From NCBI RefSeq assembly GCF_036669915.1, contig NC_089313.1:13695440-13759439 (forward strand): DNA of 64,000 nt. Direction: 5' to 3'. The position numbers and the translations under genes are program-made. Shown piece by piece: positions 12,598-25,535 of this stretch. The stretch's first letter is position 1. Each line of letters opens with the position of its first letter. The notes beneath the pieces are model-generated. The model ran no database searches and was not told the origin of the DNA. It saw only the letters and a program-made list of their open reading frames with translations. Source of the DNA: Pocillopora verrucosa. Lineage: Eukaryota > Cnidaria > Anthozoa > Scleractinia > Pocilloporidae.

Positions 12598-13099
12598 CGC
12601 ATAGTCTTAGTAAACAAATCCAGCTAATAAATACTCGACAACTTGTCCAAATCTCTCCTAGTTTTCCAAGGAATCACAAAAGAATTGTTAAATTGTCCAT
12701 GGATCAAAGATAAATCTCATCTGGAGCTAAAATATGGCAGTTCCTTCAATAAAGATCGTCTAGATTTATCAGCGTCTTTACTCGTACCTTCCATGTTATA
12801 GGAATTACAATATTACGAGGACTAAATAGAATAAAAGTGCACATAGCAGCTAAAAATGAGTTGTTTACAGATCAAGCTTCAGCCATCGCTGGATTGATGG
12901 CCAGATGGAGAAGATCCACGTGCTCCTAGGTTTACCAAATTATTTGTTTGCCCATAGAACGAGAAAATAAGAGAAGATAAGAGAAAATAAGCTACCAATT
13001 CATATTCTCTTGCACGGATCAATATTCCCCGGTATAGCTTTCGCACTCGGTTTGTAAGAATTTATTCGTACGGTAGTTGAAAATGGGGTTTCTGGCGCA

Positions 13100-13440
13100 T
13101 TTTGAGATCAACCTTGATTTTAAAGGTAACTCATTGGATGGATTTGAAAACGGGGTTGATTTAAAAGTACAGATTTAGACATTGTGAAGAGGGTGTGAAA
13201 TTACTCACCTGTGAAAGATTTAAATTGTCTTTTGAAATCGAGGTTGATTTCAAAATGTGCAAGAACAGGAGCCCATTCTCCTGGCAAGAACTCTTTATTT
13301 GAAATAAATGTTAATTTCAAGGCTAAATTCATGAGTTGCCTTTAACATCAAGGTTGACTTCAAGTCGAGTCAACCTTGAAGTCAAAGTTAAATTTATGCA
13401 GTGAGTTACCTTTAAAATCAAGGTTGATCTCAAAATGGGC
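13100..13440. repeat. Cluster of short palindromic repeats in intron 2 of copy B
   Basis: About seven variants of the motif AATCAAGGTTGATTTCAA in either orientation occur in 340 bp next to exon 2, for example near 13106, 13236, 13346, 13372 and 13414. Each is close to its own reverse complement. Copy D has a matching cluster. Confidence 0.7.
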
Positions 13441-13867
13441 AAGAAACTCCATTTCCTGTCTACTCCTACCTCTCGCTATCTACTCCTCCTTGAAGGAGCT
13501 CAATCTTGTCGTTTTCCGGCAGATCACTTTGCCGGCTCTCGTCAATATCCAGTTTGAACATAGAAACAGGGAAAAGTTCCCTGTCACACACCTGTGATAC
13601 AAGACCCATTGTAAGAGAGAACCGCATATAGAGAAAGCCACCGACAGGTATTTCATTTAAATCGTTTTAATGGCTTACAGACATAATTTCTGAAATATCA
13701 GATACGGGTGACAGTAAGGCAAATGAGAAGTGTTGAGACTAGACATGTAATGTTAATCAAAGTCATGAAATTAAGGTCAGGTAAAACTCTCTTACTCGTC
13801 ACTTACCACACGGTCCTGAACGAAGACGAAAATCATGGCACTCAAAATCAATAACATTTTGAAGAAC

Positions 13868-16728
13868 CTGCAAATATCATCGGTTAGTAAGAATTTCATA
13901 TTGTTATTTATCACTTATCTTATTGGGTGAGTTTGGTCGAGATTCGCCTAAAAATTCATCCCTGTCTTCGATTGCTTATTCACAGGCACAGAATCATAGT
14001 TTTACCAAGCTGAACCATAACCATGATATTAATACTTTTAAGTCTCTTAATTTGGGGTAACACCTATCCCACCACAGAAGAGTTTATTCTCGAAATTGGC
14101 CAAGGAGGGCCCCGTAGTAGTTCTCACATCAATCTTGTTTTCAGAAATTCTGACTCAAACTAAGCCTTCTCTTCAAACAGATTGAACCGTATTTAAGCAA
14201 GCGGAAACGATTCGCTAAATTGAACCATGATCATTGAATGGTAATGTATCACTTTGTAAGTTGTATTTTGAAGGAACATTTTCGCTGTGTCATATTCATA
14301 TCAGTTCGTTGCCACTTATCGCGGCAATGAGAGAACTTCTTCGATGAACATGGTGTGTGATTCGCGCTCAAACGAACACTCTTTCAAACATTTTCTCCTA
14401 GTGTCTGATAAACAAGTATTTGCAAGTGCCCTCGTACAATTAAGGATTGATTTCACCGGTATTTTCAAAGTTCTATAATTTTTGTAAGAGCCCATGCGGT
14501 GGCATATACAGACAAACTTAACTGAATCAGTCACTCAGGATGTGGTATTTTCTTTACCAATGTTTGGCTTTCCTTAATAATTCCATTTTTTTTTTCAATA
14601 TTTACCTTTTTTATTCCCTGGTCTATATTGTCTATTGATCTGAACAAGTTTTTCGAGGGCTTCAAGGGCCAGGAAATTTGATAGATATTATCTAAAATTC
14701 CTTCTGGCATACGCAAAGGGATCATTCTTCTCTAAACATTGTACCTTTTTTTATATGCATGTAGTACGTGTACTTTGAAACTCCTTGTGCTACCTTTCAA
14801 TTAAGAGCAGTTGATGAAGAACAAGATTCGATGAGGAGCGCTCTGATCGAACGCTAAATGAAACTTTTAAATAAGTAAAAAATAAGCTGAATATTTATGG
14901 CCCATTACAGACATGCCACAAGCTTAGCAATGCTTTAGATATAATTCAAATCTTGTCAGAGGTGAACTACCTGTAACTACCAGAAACTGGACAACAACTA
15001 AAAGTCATACGTAATTGACTGGAGTGTCCCTTTATTCAAAACACAAAAGAGGCTACTATTGAAAAATGTATGATTAGATCCTTGGAATTAGGTAAGAGCT
15101 TATGTTTGCACAGTTTTAAATGTTCCTTGTTGCCTTTCGCCCCGCAATTTTGAGTTGTTTATAAGAGAAAAAACTCCCATTGTGGTTAAGATACCAGCTC
15201 ACTGCTCCGTCAAAACTAGACGAAGGCTGTCTAGACTAGTTTGATAGTTTGCTCATGATCATCAAAGCTATAAAGGCAATAACGAAAACAAACGACTTCA
15301 TTGATTTAAGCGATAAAAAGTATCGTTTCCTTGAAGTATCAGAATCGAAAAACCAAAACTATATAAATGAACTTCTGAGACGAAAAAAATGGTCCTTTCA
15401 ATAATAGGCGACATACGAAGGTCTCTATGGGAGGTTTACACGTTATCCGTAAAATTAATGGACAAAAATTGAAGAAGATCATTTGTTTCTACCAAATGAG
15501 TTGAAAATGGAAATCGGCCTCTGTAAAGATTTACGAATGCTGAGCTTTTGAGCATCTGAGGAAGGGTTAACGCTCGCAACGTCGGTTTTAGAAACTCATT
15601 ATGGTGGCCGAATTTCATTATCAACTCAGTTGATGAAGCCAATTTATCTTGTGTTACCCCTTACCGATGCAGCACCACAGTTTTTGTAGGACTTGTATAA
15701 ACCTATCCCCTTTACTCGAAATTTAAAAAGCTAACCATAACACTATTTCCCACTTATGATGTGTCATTTTGAAAGAATAAAAAATATTGGACTGTTATGT
15801 GTCTTGCCTTGTGGCTAATACGGTTACACACTCTATTCTGGTACTTAAAAAAAAAGACACTTGGCTCAGGTCCCTCCTTGTAAACTAATATTTACTTATA
15901 GAATGGGGTAGAGGGCTGACCCGTCTAAACTCAGTCAATAAGCATTTTTGTCATATGACCACTAACTTGGTTTTGGAAAATTCGAAAGGGCGCGATAGAG
16001 TGGTGCGCGCAGGAAAAACTGAAAGCTGAGATACCAAAATAAAGAATTTTCCTTAATTTTTCCCAGTCACAACAAGAAATTCACGATTCATCGAAAAATA
16101 TGACTTATTTTCTCATTTTTTTTTCATGCTGTCACTCATTTTTTGCAACAGTGTTCTGGCCGGACGGCTTTTTCTAGATCGGCTCGATTCTACCCGTCCG
16201 GCCTTCACGGGATTGCGCGTGCGGCACCGGACGGATAATATGATAATTCAAGTTAATTAGGAAATAAATTTTAGAATCGTTAGCCGTAAAATGACCAAAC
16301 TTTTAATCTCAACCTGCTTTGTAAACAATCACCCCCTTGAGACACCCTGGTATCCTGACACGCTGTAAGTTAGCAGGTTCTCTGAGCACAAATAAAGAGT
16401 TGTCTCAATGAATTGCCTTGTGAGCTATTATCAATACTTAATGGAAATTCTTAAGCTCGACTTTAGCATATAACTTTTTCTTCGATTTAACATTAACTTA
16501 AGCTTTTTGCCACAAAATCGGTCGCTTTTATGGTGAGACTTGACAAAATAAAATCTCAAGGGTTCTTCTATCTCACTTCAGTTGCATTTACGTATATACC
16601 TAGAACCAAATACCTCGAAAAAAGTTTATCTTCCATTTAAGCGCGGAATCTTTATCACCGTTTAAAGTCAAAATAAACGCTTACACCCTCTCATAGCTAA
16701 ATCTTAGAATATAGATCTTGTAGAGTTT
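13868..16728. other. Spacer between copies B and C, first part; no gene seen
   Basis: This stretch is paralogous to 36959-38740 plus 42824-44180, and from about 14660 onward also to 44404-47740. It presumably includes the B promoter and noncoding first exon. At about 15420 it shows the empty form of the site that holds the 4.08-kb transposon in the other block. No coding frame with support was found. Confidence 0.6.
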
Positions 16729-16812
16729 TTATTACGCGATTTATTACGCGATTTATTACGCGATTTATTACGCGATTTATTACGCGATTTATTACGCGAT
16801 TTATTACGCGAT
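16729..16812. repeat. 12-bp minisatellite, seven units
   Basis: Seven perfect occurrences of ATTACGCGAT with period 12 (unit ATTACGCGATTT) start at 16731, 16743, 16755, 16767, 16779, 16791 and 16803. The two paralogous sites, near 44200 and 47760, have a single unit. Confidence 0.97.
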
Positions 16813-18706
16813 GCATCCTTCATCCTTTAATGTTTCAATTTACTTATGAAAATGGTGTTGATTCGACTTTAAATTGGGTATCTGTAACAACGCGCCTTCG
16901 TGGAAATCGGCTCAGTTGACTGAGCAGGCTGATATTAAATGAAATCTTTACTTACTTACCCCTGGAATACCGCTGACAACAACTGAGCGTCAGTATCGTA
17001 AAATGATTAACAGGAATTGACTATTCAGCCAGCGTATCTACAATATAAGAGATTATAGGTGATCTTACTATAAGTTATATACATGGTTTCAAGCAAAGGC
17101 GCTCTATTGTATTAAATGTGTCCTACGGCGAGTCGGCGACCCCCCGGTTGTACAACTGTGAACGAAACAAAAACGGCTCATTGAATGGAATCTAAAAGTG
17201 CGAACGTTCGTGACTCGAAAAAGGAAATATTAATACTTTATACAAACTCTGCGGGGCCCACAAATTATTTGTTTTTTTTTTTTTTTTCCTTTCTTCTCTA
17301 ACCCCAAAAAATTGAATTAAGTCAGACTAGTCGACTGTGGAAATCAATGAATTTAAACCAAGGCCACCCCCTACAGTTTCCCAATATTTAGTTGAAAGAA
17401 ATTTGGAAAAGGAGAAGGCCTGATAATGTTCTTGAAGAACATTTTCAAAGAAATCAACAACTGAAGTTATATGTAGTTTTTAGTTATTCTCACAGCCACT
17501 GCTCAAAACCAGATCTTAGGTTGATCGTTATCACTGTGACTAAGAAATATCTGTGCAGCATTCGATTTGAGTAATATTTTAAGTTATGTTCCAATCTCAT
17601 TTTAGCCAGGGTCACTCGTAGGATCTGGGTTCGAGGTTTAGAATTACCTTTAAACGTAGCTGAAACTGGTGTGAATATGGCCAGAAAGATAAAAAAGATT
17701 CACCACTGGATTGGTTCCAACAGCCATTTATTTCAACACGATGCACAAGGCTCTTATCAATAGCTTGTCTTAGAGGTATTTGCATGGGGAATAATCCATA
17801 TGAGAAAGTAATCCTAGTTTTGTTGTTATAGTGTTTAGTAAAACTGTTGACTTTTTTAAGCTTTTAAATTTTTTTTTCGGTTAAATGCGATTAAAATAAT
17901 TTGATAATAACAATATACACTCCCGAATTTTAGTCGATTTTAGATTATTTGGTAGGCAAAGTTCAACTTTATGTAAGGCGAAAAACGGAAAATCGTCAAT
18001 CTCTTAAAAAATGTTATCATTATTACTTTATAATTGATTCCAAAGTACAATCATGGATTCTTTTACCAACTTTTTACCAATTTTTTAATCAAGAGTTTTC
18101 TCTGTTGGTTTTAGAGCTCGAATATCTTAGATATTTTTCATGCAACGACTATCTTAAATCAAAGATAGCTGAATATGAGCGTTCTCTTTTTAACCCTACA
18201 AGTGATTTACATATAACTTCTCCCAATAATATCCATACATAATTCAGCTGACAGGTAGTGAGAATGCTCAAACTTACCAGATAATTATTATCTTGATCTA
18301 ACACCAAATTCTCGTGGACTAATTTATCAGGAAATGTGACGCAGCTGGTGAGGAAGATAATAATCAGATCTCGGGAGTTAAAGGCCTCCATGACACGAGG
18401 GCGTATATTGCCTCCTCTCAATCGTTATACCAAACCACTTCGTACAGTTAAAACAAATTGTCGTGAAATTATCAAAGATGATCTCTTCAGCAAACACTTG
18501 TCTGCATAAATGCGGAAAAAAAATTTTGTGAGGAAAAAACCAAACAGACCTTGGCTTTTTTAAACTATAGAATTTATTGTGTGCGGAGAAATTGGATCGT
18601 GTGACGTTTTCTAGATGCTACCATGATCTGCATGATGCCTGATCAGAACTCCTGCGGTCATAGGAGCTATTGTTTGATCATAATAATGGCGGATCAGTGT
18701 CAATCT
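16813..18706. other. Spacer between copies B and C, second part; no gene seen
   Basis: Paralogous to 47780-49545. It contains a relic related to the candidate exon at 8636-8938, near 17090-17215, with the reading frame lost. Short frames near 18310-18500 are partly open in both paralogues but show no recognisable motif. Confidence 0.5.
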
Positions 18707-18811
18707 CTGAGCAGCTGCGCACCCACCCCTCCCCTAACCCAACAACAATCAACTTCTAACAAGTTGGTGTAGATGTTGGATTAGGGGAGGGGTAGGAGCG
18801 CATTTGCTCAG
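18707..18811. mobile_element. Palindromic foldback element (105 bp)
   Basis: Left arm CTGAGCAGCTGCGC...CCCCTCCCCTAA pairs with right arm TTAGGGGAGGGG...GCGCATTTGCTCAG around a short centre near 18760. The same element lies at 49546-49650, so it was inserted before the block duplication. Confidence 0.75.
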
Positions 18812-19149
18812 TTACTGAAAATGATTCCTAATGGCGACCGTGTGACGTCAAACAATTCAAAATGGCGCCTAATAGGAAATTCAAACATCAGAATTGCGAG
18901 TTATCTCCAGTTTTTGTAGATGTTGGTTCTTATCAGTTTATATTTTTCCTATTGAGTCGTCATGTTGCAAGACACTTTATCTGTTTTACGACAGTTTTTT
19001 CCACCAGTGTAGGACTAATTTACCTTAACTTGAGATAGTAGCAGATGATAATTACGTATATTTTAAATATGAGTAAGTTCATAGTAAAATATAACACTGC
19101 AGCTATACTGAGGGTCTCAGTGGAGTGATGACTTTTACAGCTAACTGTT

Positions 19150-19330
19150 AAGATTTTGGCCATTTTACGCCTAACGATTAATAATTACCTTCCACTTTTG
19201 TCGGTTAACTTTTTTTGACGACTTACGGTTAAAATGTGTTAATTTTTACGACCAACGGTTAAAATTTGTTAATTTTTACGCCCAACGGCTAAGTTTCTTT
19301 TGGCCGTTTTACGCTATGCTTCATGGCTAA
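19150..19330. repeat. Degenerate tandem repeat, about 30-bp unit
   Basis: Repeats of a unit like TTTTTACGACCAACGGTTAAA occur four to five times with drift. The same array, with different unit-level changes, is at 49975-50130. It lies a few hundred bases downstream of copies C and E. Confidence 0.7.
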
Positions 19331-19571
19331 CCCCACTGGTACCACCCATACTGCTTTAATGATCTACGATAGCCACCCAACTTACATGTGATTAGAAATT
19401 ATCCTTACAGGGTAAAATTAAATCAACTGTGAGAATTAAGACGTATCTTCAACACGATTTTGGTCTCCTGATGATTTCCTTAAGTCTTCCCACCTGTTGA
19501 CTGACAATGCATCGGCTTTGTTGGGAGAAGTTATCACTTTTTCCTTGAGGTCGTCACAAAAAGATTGAGGC

Positions 19572-22500
19572 TTACATTCCTTTTCCGTTCTTGTTGGTCA
19601 CAAGAGCTGCCAGCTTTGTATTGTAGGCGTTTACCATGTCGTTGATTTTTGTCATACATATCATGGATAGAGGCGCAATTTCCACATTCACTAAGGCATT
19701 GCATTGGAACTTTTTCAAAAACAGGTAATACCATTTCTTTTCTGCTCTTTCACCCTTACGCCGCCATAGCAGCGCGGCTGACTCGGGGTTATCATGTGTA
19801 CCAAAGGCTAGCAATCCGTATCTCTTTCTAATTGGCAGACGGACACGGACTAATCGCATCGCGTTGAACATCCTCCACAGGTATTTACTCATCTTGTTCA
19901 AGCACTTCACTATGGAGACATTCAGTTCCTGACAGTGGTGGTATTCCTTATTTGCATCTCCCCAGTTTTCGATCATGGACACCCACAGGTCATAAGTTGA
20001 CAACGGTGTGTTAAAGTCGCCCCTATCGATCGCCTTCATCTGCATTCCCTGTACCACATGTCGTATGGCGCCGCGGGTGTGATATGCCTCTGCAGCGTAG
20101 AGTAGGGCCTTAACAACGTTGTCTGTTGAGGCGAGAATTGTTCATGTCAATCGCTACGCAAAGTTAATTTTTACTCAGTATTGTATGTTATTTAAGCTTA
20201 TGATGCAACATAGCTATTTCATGAATATTAGCGCCTAAGGTACTTGTTTTCAAATGCTCTTGTTCTGTCAAGGCTACTGAGCTAGATGTTAGTCATCTGG
20301 TGAAAACTGAAAAAAGTTCTCGGAATATTGTCAGTTTCACTTTTTCATTTTTCATCATAACTTGCTTGACAACCAAATCAATCGACCATTTATCTGTCGT
20401 AGATTTCAAGTGGTCAATGGTAACTCATGGGGTGAACATTGAAAATGAAACAAGAAAACTGCTCTAAGCGCGTGAAGACGCGAGTACTCAAATCGGGTTG
20501 ACTTTAGCTTTGCATCGGACTGATTGGTCGAGAGAGTGGCGTGGGTTTCTAGATCAATCACAAAGGATAACTAAGATAAAACCAAAGGCATGCTGGACTG
20601 CGACGTAAGATGAACATTACATGAACGACTGATTAGTTGAGAGAGTGGCGTGAGTTTCTAGACCAATCACAAAGGATAACCAAGATAAAACCAAAGGCAT
20701 GCTGGACTGCCTTTAACACTGAATGGATGATCACTTCATGTCGGTTTACATTTTTACTACGACTTATCACTAATCACCTATCTCGTTTGGTACATATCCT
20801 CCGTTTTGTGATACGGCTGCCACAAACGCTTGGTACCTATTATTGTGGGCGAGTCTGAAGGCTTGGTCGGATCTTGCCCCTTTTCTGAAATTTTCAGCGT
20901 TGTTCATGTTGTCGAACGCTGTCAGCCACTCGTTCAGAACCTGCCAAGGCGCAGCTTGCATGTTATTTTGAGCTGACATCGTCAACGCTTGAAAAAAATT
21001 GTTGTTGTACTTGAACATCTTATAATAAGCACTGGCCAATTCTTGCATTTTGTACCTCACTTTTGTTTCAAGTTTCGCAACTTTGGCAGCAAACGTTTCG
21101 GGTAGCTTGAGAAACATCATGGGCATGGCGAATTCCAGAGTGAAGGCGTATACATTTGTGTCAAATACAAGCTCTGAGGGTTTGCCAAATCCATTCGGGG
21201 CCGCGGCTTGAAAATACTGATTAAAGCTCTGTGTGAGGGTTCCAGAATTTACTCCGATGAGCCCGACGTCGTAGTCTGACTTGTAGGTGGCGCTGCCATA
21301 AGGTAAAGGAAAACACACTCCAGTTGCAGGGATCTCGAAACTTTGAATAATGCCGCTGTATTTGTCTCTCTTTTCCTTGCAAGCAATTAACTGTCTATTA
21401 CTTTGAACCCAAAGAACATGGGTTACAAAAAGGTATCTAGCAGCTGTGATGTAAAGGAGGTTGATGGGGGTTCGTGTAGCCAGTAAATTTTGCCATGGTG
21501 TTGCGTGGTTGTTGTTGTTTCTGAAGAATTGCTCTGCTAACTGTGCAGCTGCTGCCCAGCCTCCTTTTCCGATTTGACCTTCAAAACTTGGTAGGGGGGT
21601 TTTCCACCGGTAATCCTTTGGATCTTTTTGGAAACCATAGGCATCAGCAATGACTTCTTTCAACCGCTGAGGAGTAATTTCCTCAACTGCGCGCCTGAAA
21701 GAATTGAGGAGGGGATAAATTTGTGATGACAATTTTGCACAAATTAATAAAAATGATAATATTTATAATGAAAAATAGTATTAACGATGAAAGTAGCATT
21801 TGTAATCGATGGAATTACTGAATGAGCCATGAGTGATTCTTTAGATCGTAGCGTCAATTGTCATTATGGACGTTAATAAAAAATAAGAGAAGTGGAGACT
21901 GAGGGTAGCTAACAATTTTCAAAATTGATTGACCTCACTGGTAGATTGCTTCAGAAACTTCTTTTACCAATCAGAATTTCCCAGAGAGATCAGTCAGTTT
22001 TCACTTTTTATCTATCATTATCATGTTGTTTGCACAAAAACTATGGGGAAACCCTCGAGAAATTGGCTATTCATCACTTTGAAGACCGCCTGATCTATCC
22101 GGCCAGTTGCGACTAATGATAAATGCTCCAAGCAGGTCACTGCCTGACATGGTTCGATGCTACTTTGGTTTAAAGATTTAATGAATGTAATCGAGAAGTT
22201 ACAATTCACAGTTCCAACGTTTCGGCACTTCTGTCTAGTGCTTTCATCAGGGGTGATCTAAACGCTGCAAAAAGAGGTTCTTCTATACCCTCACTAATTA
22301 GCTACCCTTTTTTCTGACGAGGTGTAAATAGGCGTCAGGAAGTAAGCCGGCCGCTATCATCACGATTAAAAGGAGCGTGGGCGGCGTTGATATGCCAAGC
22401 TTTCAAACAAAGGCGCCGGTGGTAACGTCTATTAGAGGTGATAACTTTAGAGTTATTCAACCCAATTGTATGGTTAGTTAGGCATGTGTGCTCCGAAAAA

Positions 22501-25234
22501 GCTGAATTTTCTTTTTTGCGAAAGAAGACCGCTTTTTGATACTCTTTCAAACGTGTACCAAAGTGATGTTTGGTCTGTCCGATATAATCGTGATCACAGT
22601 CATTGCACGGAATAGAATAGCGTTCGTAGTTCTTTCATGACAGGATCCTTAGGTTTGGCAAAAATATGCACTAAAGTCTGAAAAGGATTTTGAGCAACGT
22701 TAAGGTTGTGGCTGTTCAAAATTCTCTTGGTGAGTTCTGTAACACCCTGAATGCAGGAAATAACAGCAAAACCAGTCGCTGGTTCCCTCTCATCAGGATT
22801 GCTACTAGTTGTAACTGACTTTTGGCAGTACGAAAAAAGGCTTTGGTAAATCCATTTGCCTTTAGGACATTAGAAATATATTTCCTCTCTTCAGCCAGTC
22901 CTCCTGAGTAAAGTTTTGGCTATAGAATTTTTATGGCAAATAGGGTGGTGAGAGTCGAAAGCGAAGTATTTGTCGGTGTGGGTAGGTTTACGGTAAACAC
23001 TTGTCTCTAAATTACCCTGTTCACCTCTGTACACATTTAAATCAAGGAAGGGCAAATGTCTATCTTCTTCACGCTCAAGGGTGAATCGGATAGACGGCTC
23101 CACTGAATTCAAATGCGATAGGATACCAGAGAAATAACATCATCGACATATCGTTTCCAAAAAAAGGGTTTAACCTGTGAAGTGGCTAAGGCCCTTTGTC
23201 CCACGTCTTCCATAACCATATTGGCAATGACAGCAGCCACCGAACAACACAAAGGGCAGTTTAGAAAATTTGAGTAGGAGTATGCGCTTGGCTGGGTGAA
23301 AGATAAGCCCTCCTCTCCCCGCGTTTCAAAACGCTTCGCCGCCTCTGCAATTGAGAATTGCTTAGGGTTAAATTGCTCCATTAAGTTATGTTTGCAGCAA
23401 TTCTTACCTTTCACCATCTGATTTTCCTCGGGGAGGCTCAGTTTCGCCATTTTCCGACAGATCACTTGGCTGGCTGTCGTCAACATCCATTCTGAACATG
23501 GAAGCCGGGTAAAGTTCCCTGTCACACTCCTGTAATGCAGTGCACAATTTTTGGCAATATCATTAAAGTGGTAATATTATTCACTTAAGTCTATTCTATT
23601 GCACTTATTTAAACGGTTAATGTAATAGATAGAGCGAGATCAGCTGAATATCTGGGAGTGACTAATGGAAAAATTAAGGTTGTGGAGAGTGGAAGAAATA
23701 AGTCTCCTTCTACGCTTGCCTTCAGGCAATATCCTCTTTGTGTTTCGCTGAACAGTTAATATCAGTAAAATCATAGCCAATGGCAGAAATAAAAAGTAGC
23801 GAATATTACAAATTATTAAATTTTCAACTCCGAATATTGCATTTCTAGTATTTTAATTCCGAGCCATCCTAGATGGAAATGCATCGCACCTATTGTCACG
23901 GAGCTGAAAAAAGCTTCAAATCTCCAAACGTTCAAGATTTGACAAAATTTGATGAAACGATTATTCCGTTCGCACTTGTTGAATACGAGATTGTTATTTA
24001 CCATCTCATATCCGACACGTGCTCATGGATTAATTGTTAACTAACTAACCTTACTTTGACAACAAAGGTTGTAAAAGTTTCATTGTAAGAGGAAACTCGT
24101 GGCAGAAATATGCGAATCTAGTTGCACAATAAACCCTCCTAAAAACAGGTTAGCCCGAATAAGTTTTACTTTACCTTAGATTAGCATTACGTCGTTAAGC
24201 AAACAAGGAAAGAAGCTAGACAAAACTTTCAGCTACTTGAAGGGTGTTTTCTACACATAACGCCAGATTATCGTTAATCTTTTACACCCTAACATCAGTC
24301 TCCATATTCTCCATACCCGTCTCCATTCATTTTTTTCAGTACTGACAAGGAGAATTTGTTTACCCATCAAAGCTTCTTAGGTTGCGACCATTTCCTCTAC
24401 TCTCATGATATTAATGATTAATTAGATTCTCGTCACTTTTAGGGTTTAAAGGGCCAGTACTTTAAAACGTAATTTGTGGTAATCCTTATTGGTATAAATT
24501 AATATTTTTCTGGCACGTATCAGAGGACTGGGGGCGGATGCGAGGTGCGCGGAGAGTTACGGGATAGTGGTTTGTAAGTAGAGGTCGTACGTAGGGCAAG
24601 GCATTCTGCGGTCAGCCTTCGCCGTGTTTAGTTGTTCGTTTTCGTTTTTGTATAAATTTAGAGCTGCATTTGCATACTACCTTAAGTAACTGTGTATAAC
24701 ATGTCATTCATAGGATACCCTAAAACCCCAAGGGTGGCACCGCTACCTTGCTTGGGGGCTCACGTTCCCCGTTTTTTCCACCTGCTGATTTTTTAGGGGT
24801 TTTCGTGTCCGGCTTTGGTGAATTTAGTTTACTTCAATTGTAATAGACTTTTGTTGGCATATCGATTTGGCGTTAAATAAACGGTGGCTTGGCTGGCCAA
24901 CGCACCCAGATATCAACTCTGTGTACCCAGTTGAGTAGAGGAGGCAAAATTGCCAGCTGGTAAGGAAATTATTGATCTAGATTCAGATCGCTTTTCGAGA
25001 TATCTTTATATTTTCCACTTACTCATTTGCAAATGCTAAACAATATATTCTTAACAGATCTGTGAATGGTTTTTGTCCAAAGTTTGGTTATTTGTCAATT
25101 AGCTCATCTTTTTCAGACTCCACGAACGATATTTGCTTTGCATCAGTTATCGAAAATTTTAGGTGATTTGAACATCTGTGTATATATACATACATACATA
25201 CATACATACATACATACATACATACATACATACA

Positions 25235-25301
<67 letters not shown>

Positions 25302-25491
25302 TAAGATTTTGACTTTCGTAAAACAGTGCTCAATACATAGGAGTAGAGCGACGTATATACTGTGGCAGGAAAAAGACAAATAAACTACAAGTTCATCCCT
25401 TCTTCCCACAATATATATATAAATATATTTATACACATCTCTGTATGTATGTATATATATATATTTACACATCTATGTATATGTATATATG

Positions 25492-25535
<44 letters not shown>

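Larger units (their letters stand above)
10119..13857 (-). pseudogene. Copy B: broken secreted nucleotidyltransferase-like gene
   Basis: Exon 1 (13807-13857, leader MLLILSAMIFVFVQDRV), exon 2 (13470-13591) and exon 4 (10119-10687) are open with intact splice sites. Exon 3, about 11240-12149, has three lesions against copies C, D and E. About 130-140 bp spanning its first bases and splice acceptor are missing at 12149/12150. An AGA codon has become TGA near 11979. One base is lost from a homopolymer near 11455, shifting the frame. The motif region around [14 protein letters not shown] is still readable near 11700-11765. The closest relative is copy D. Loss looks recent because the other exons are clean. 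A truncated transcript remains possible but a full protein does not. Confidence 0.85.

Noticed and set aside
15355..15372. TATA-like CTATATAAATGAAC, repeated near 38670 and 45040
   Set aside because: It could serve either strand and no transcript start or donor could be tied to it, so I did not call a promoter.
16729..16812. Regularly spaced repeats that could suggest a CRISPR array
   Set aside because: The units are contiguous 12-mers with no spacers; it is a minisatellite in a eukaryotic genome.
20770..21732. Horizontal transfer of the NTase-like gene from bacteria as a recent event
   Set aside because: All copies share three conserved coding introns and a predicted untranslated exon; a recent bacterial origin is not supported, and an ancient one cannot be judged without searches.
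23109..23525. A 138-codon frame apparently joining a novel N-terminus to a reverse transcriptase
   Set aside because: It runs out of frame through exon 2 of copy C, then intron, then the Penelope-like relic; it is not one gene.
25066..25472. Several open frames rich in Tyr-Ile or Met-Tyr-Val-Cys on both strands
   Set aside because: They are translations of the (TACA)n and (TA)n microsatellites.
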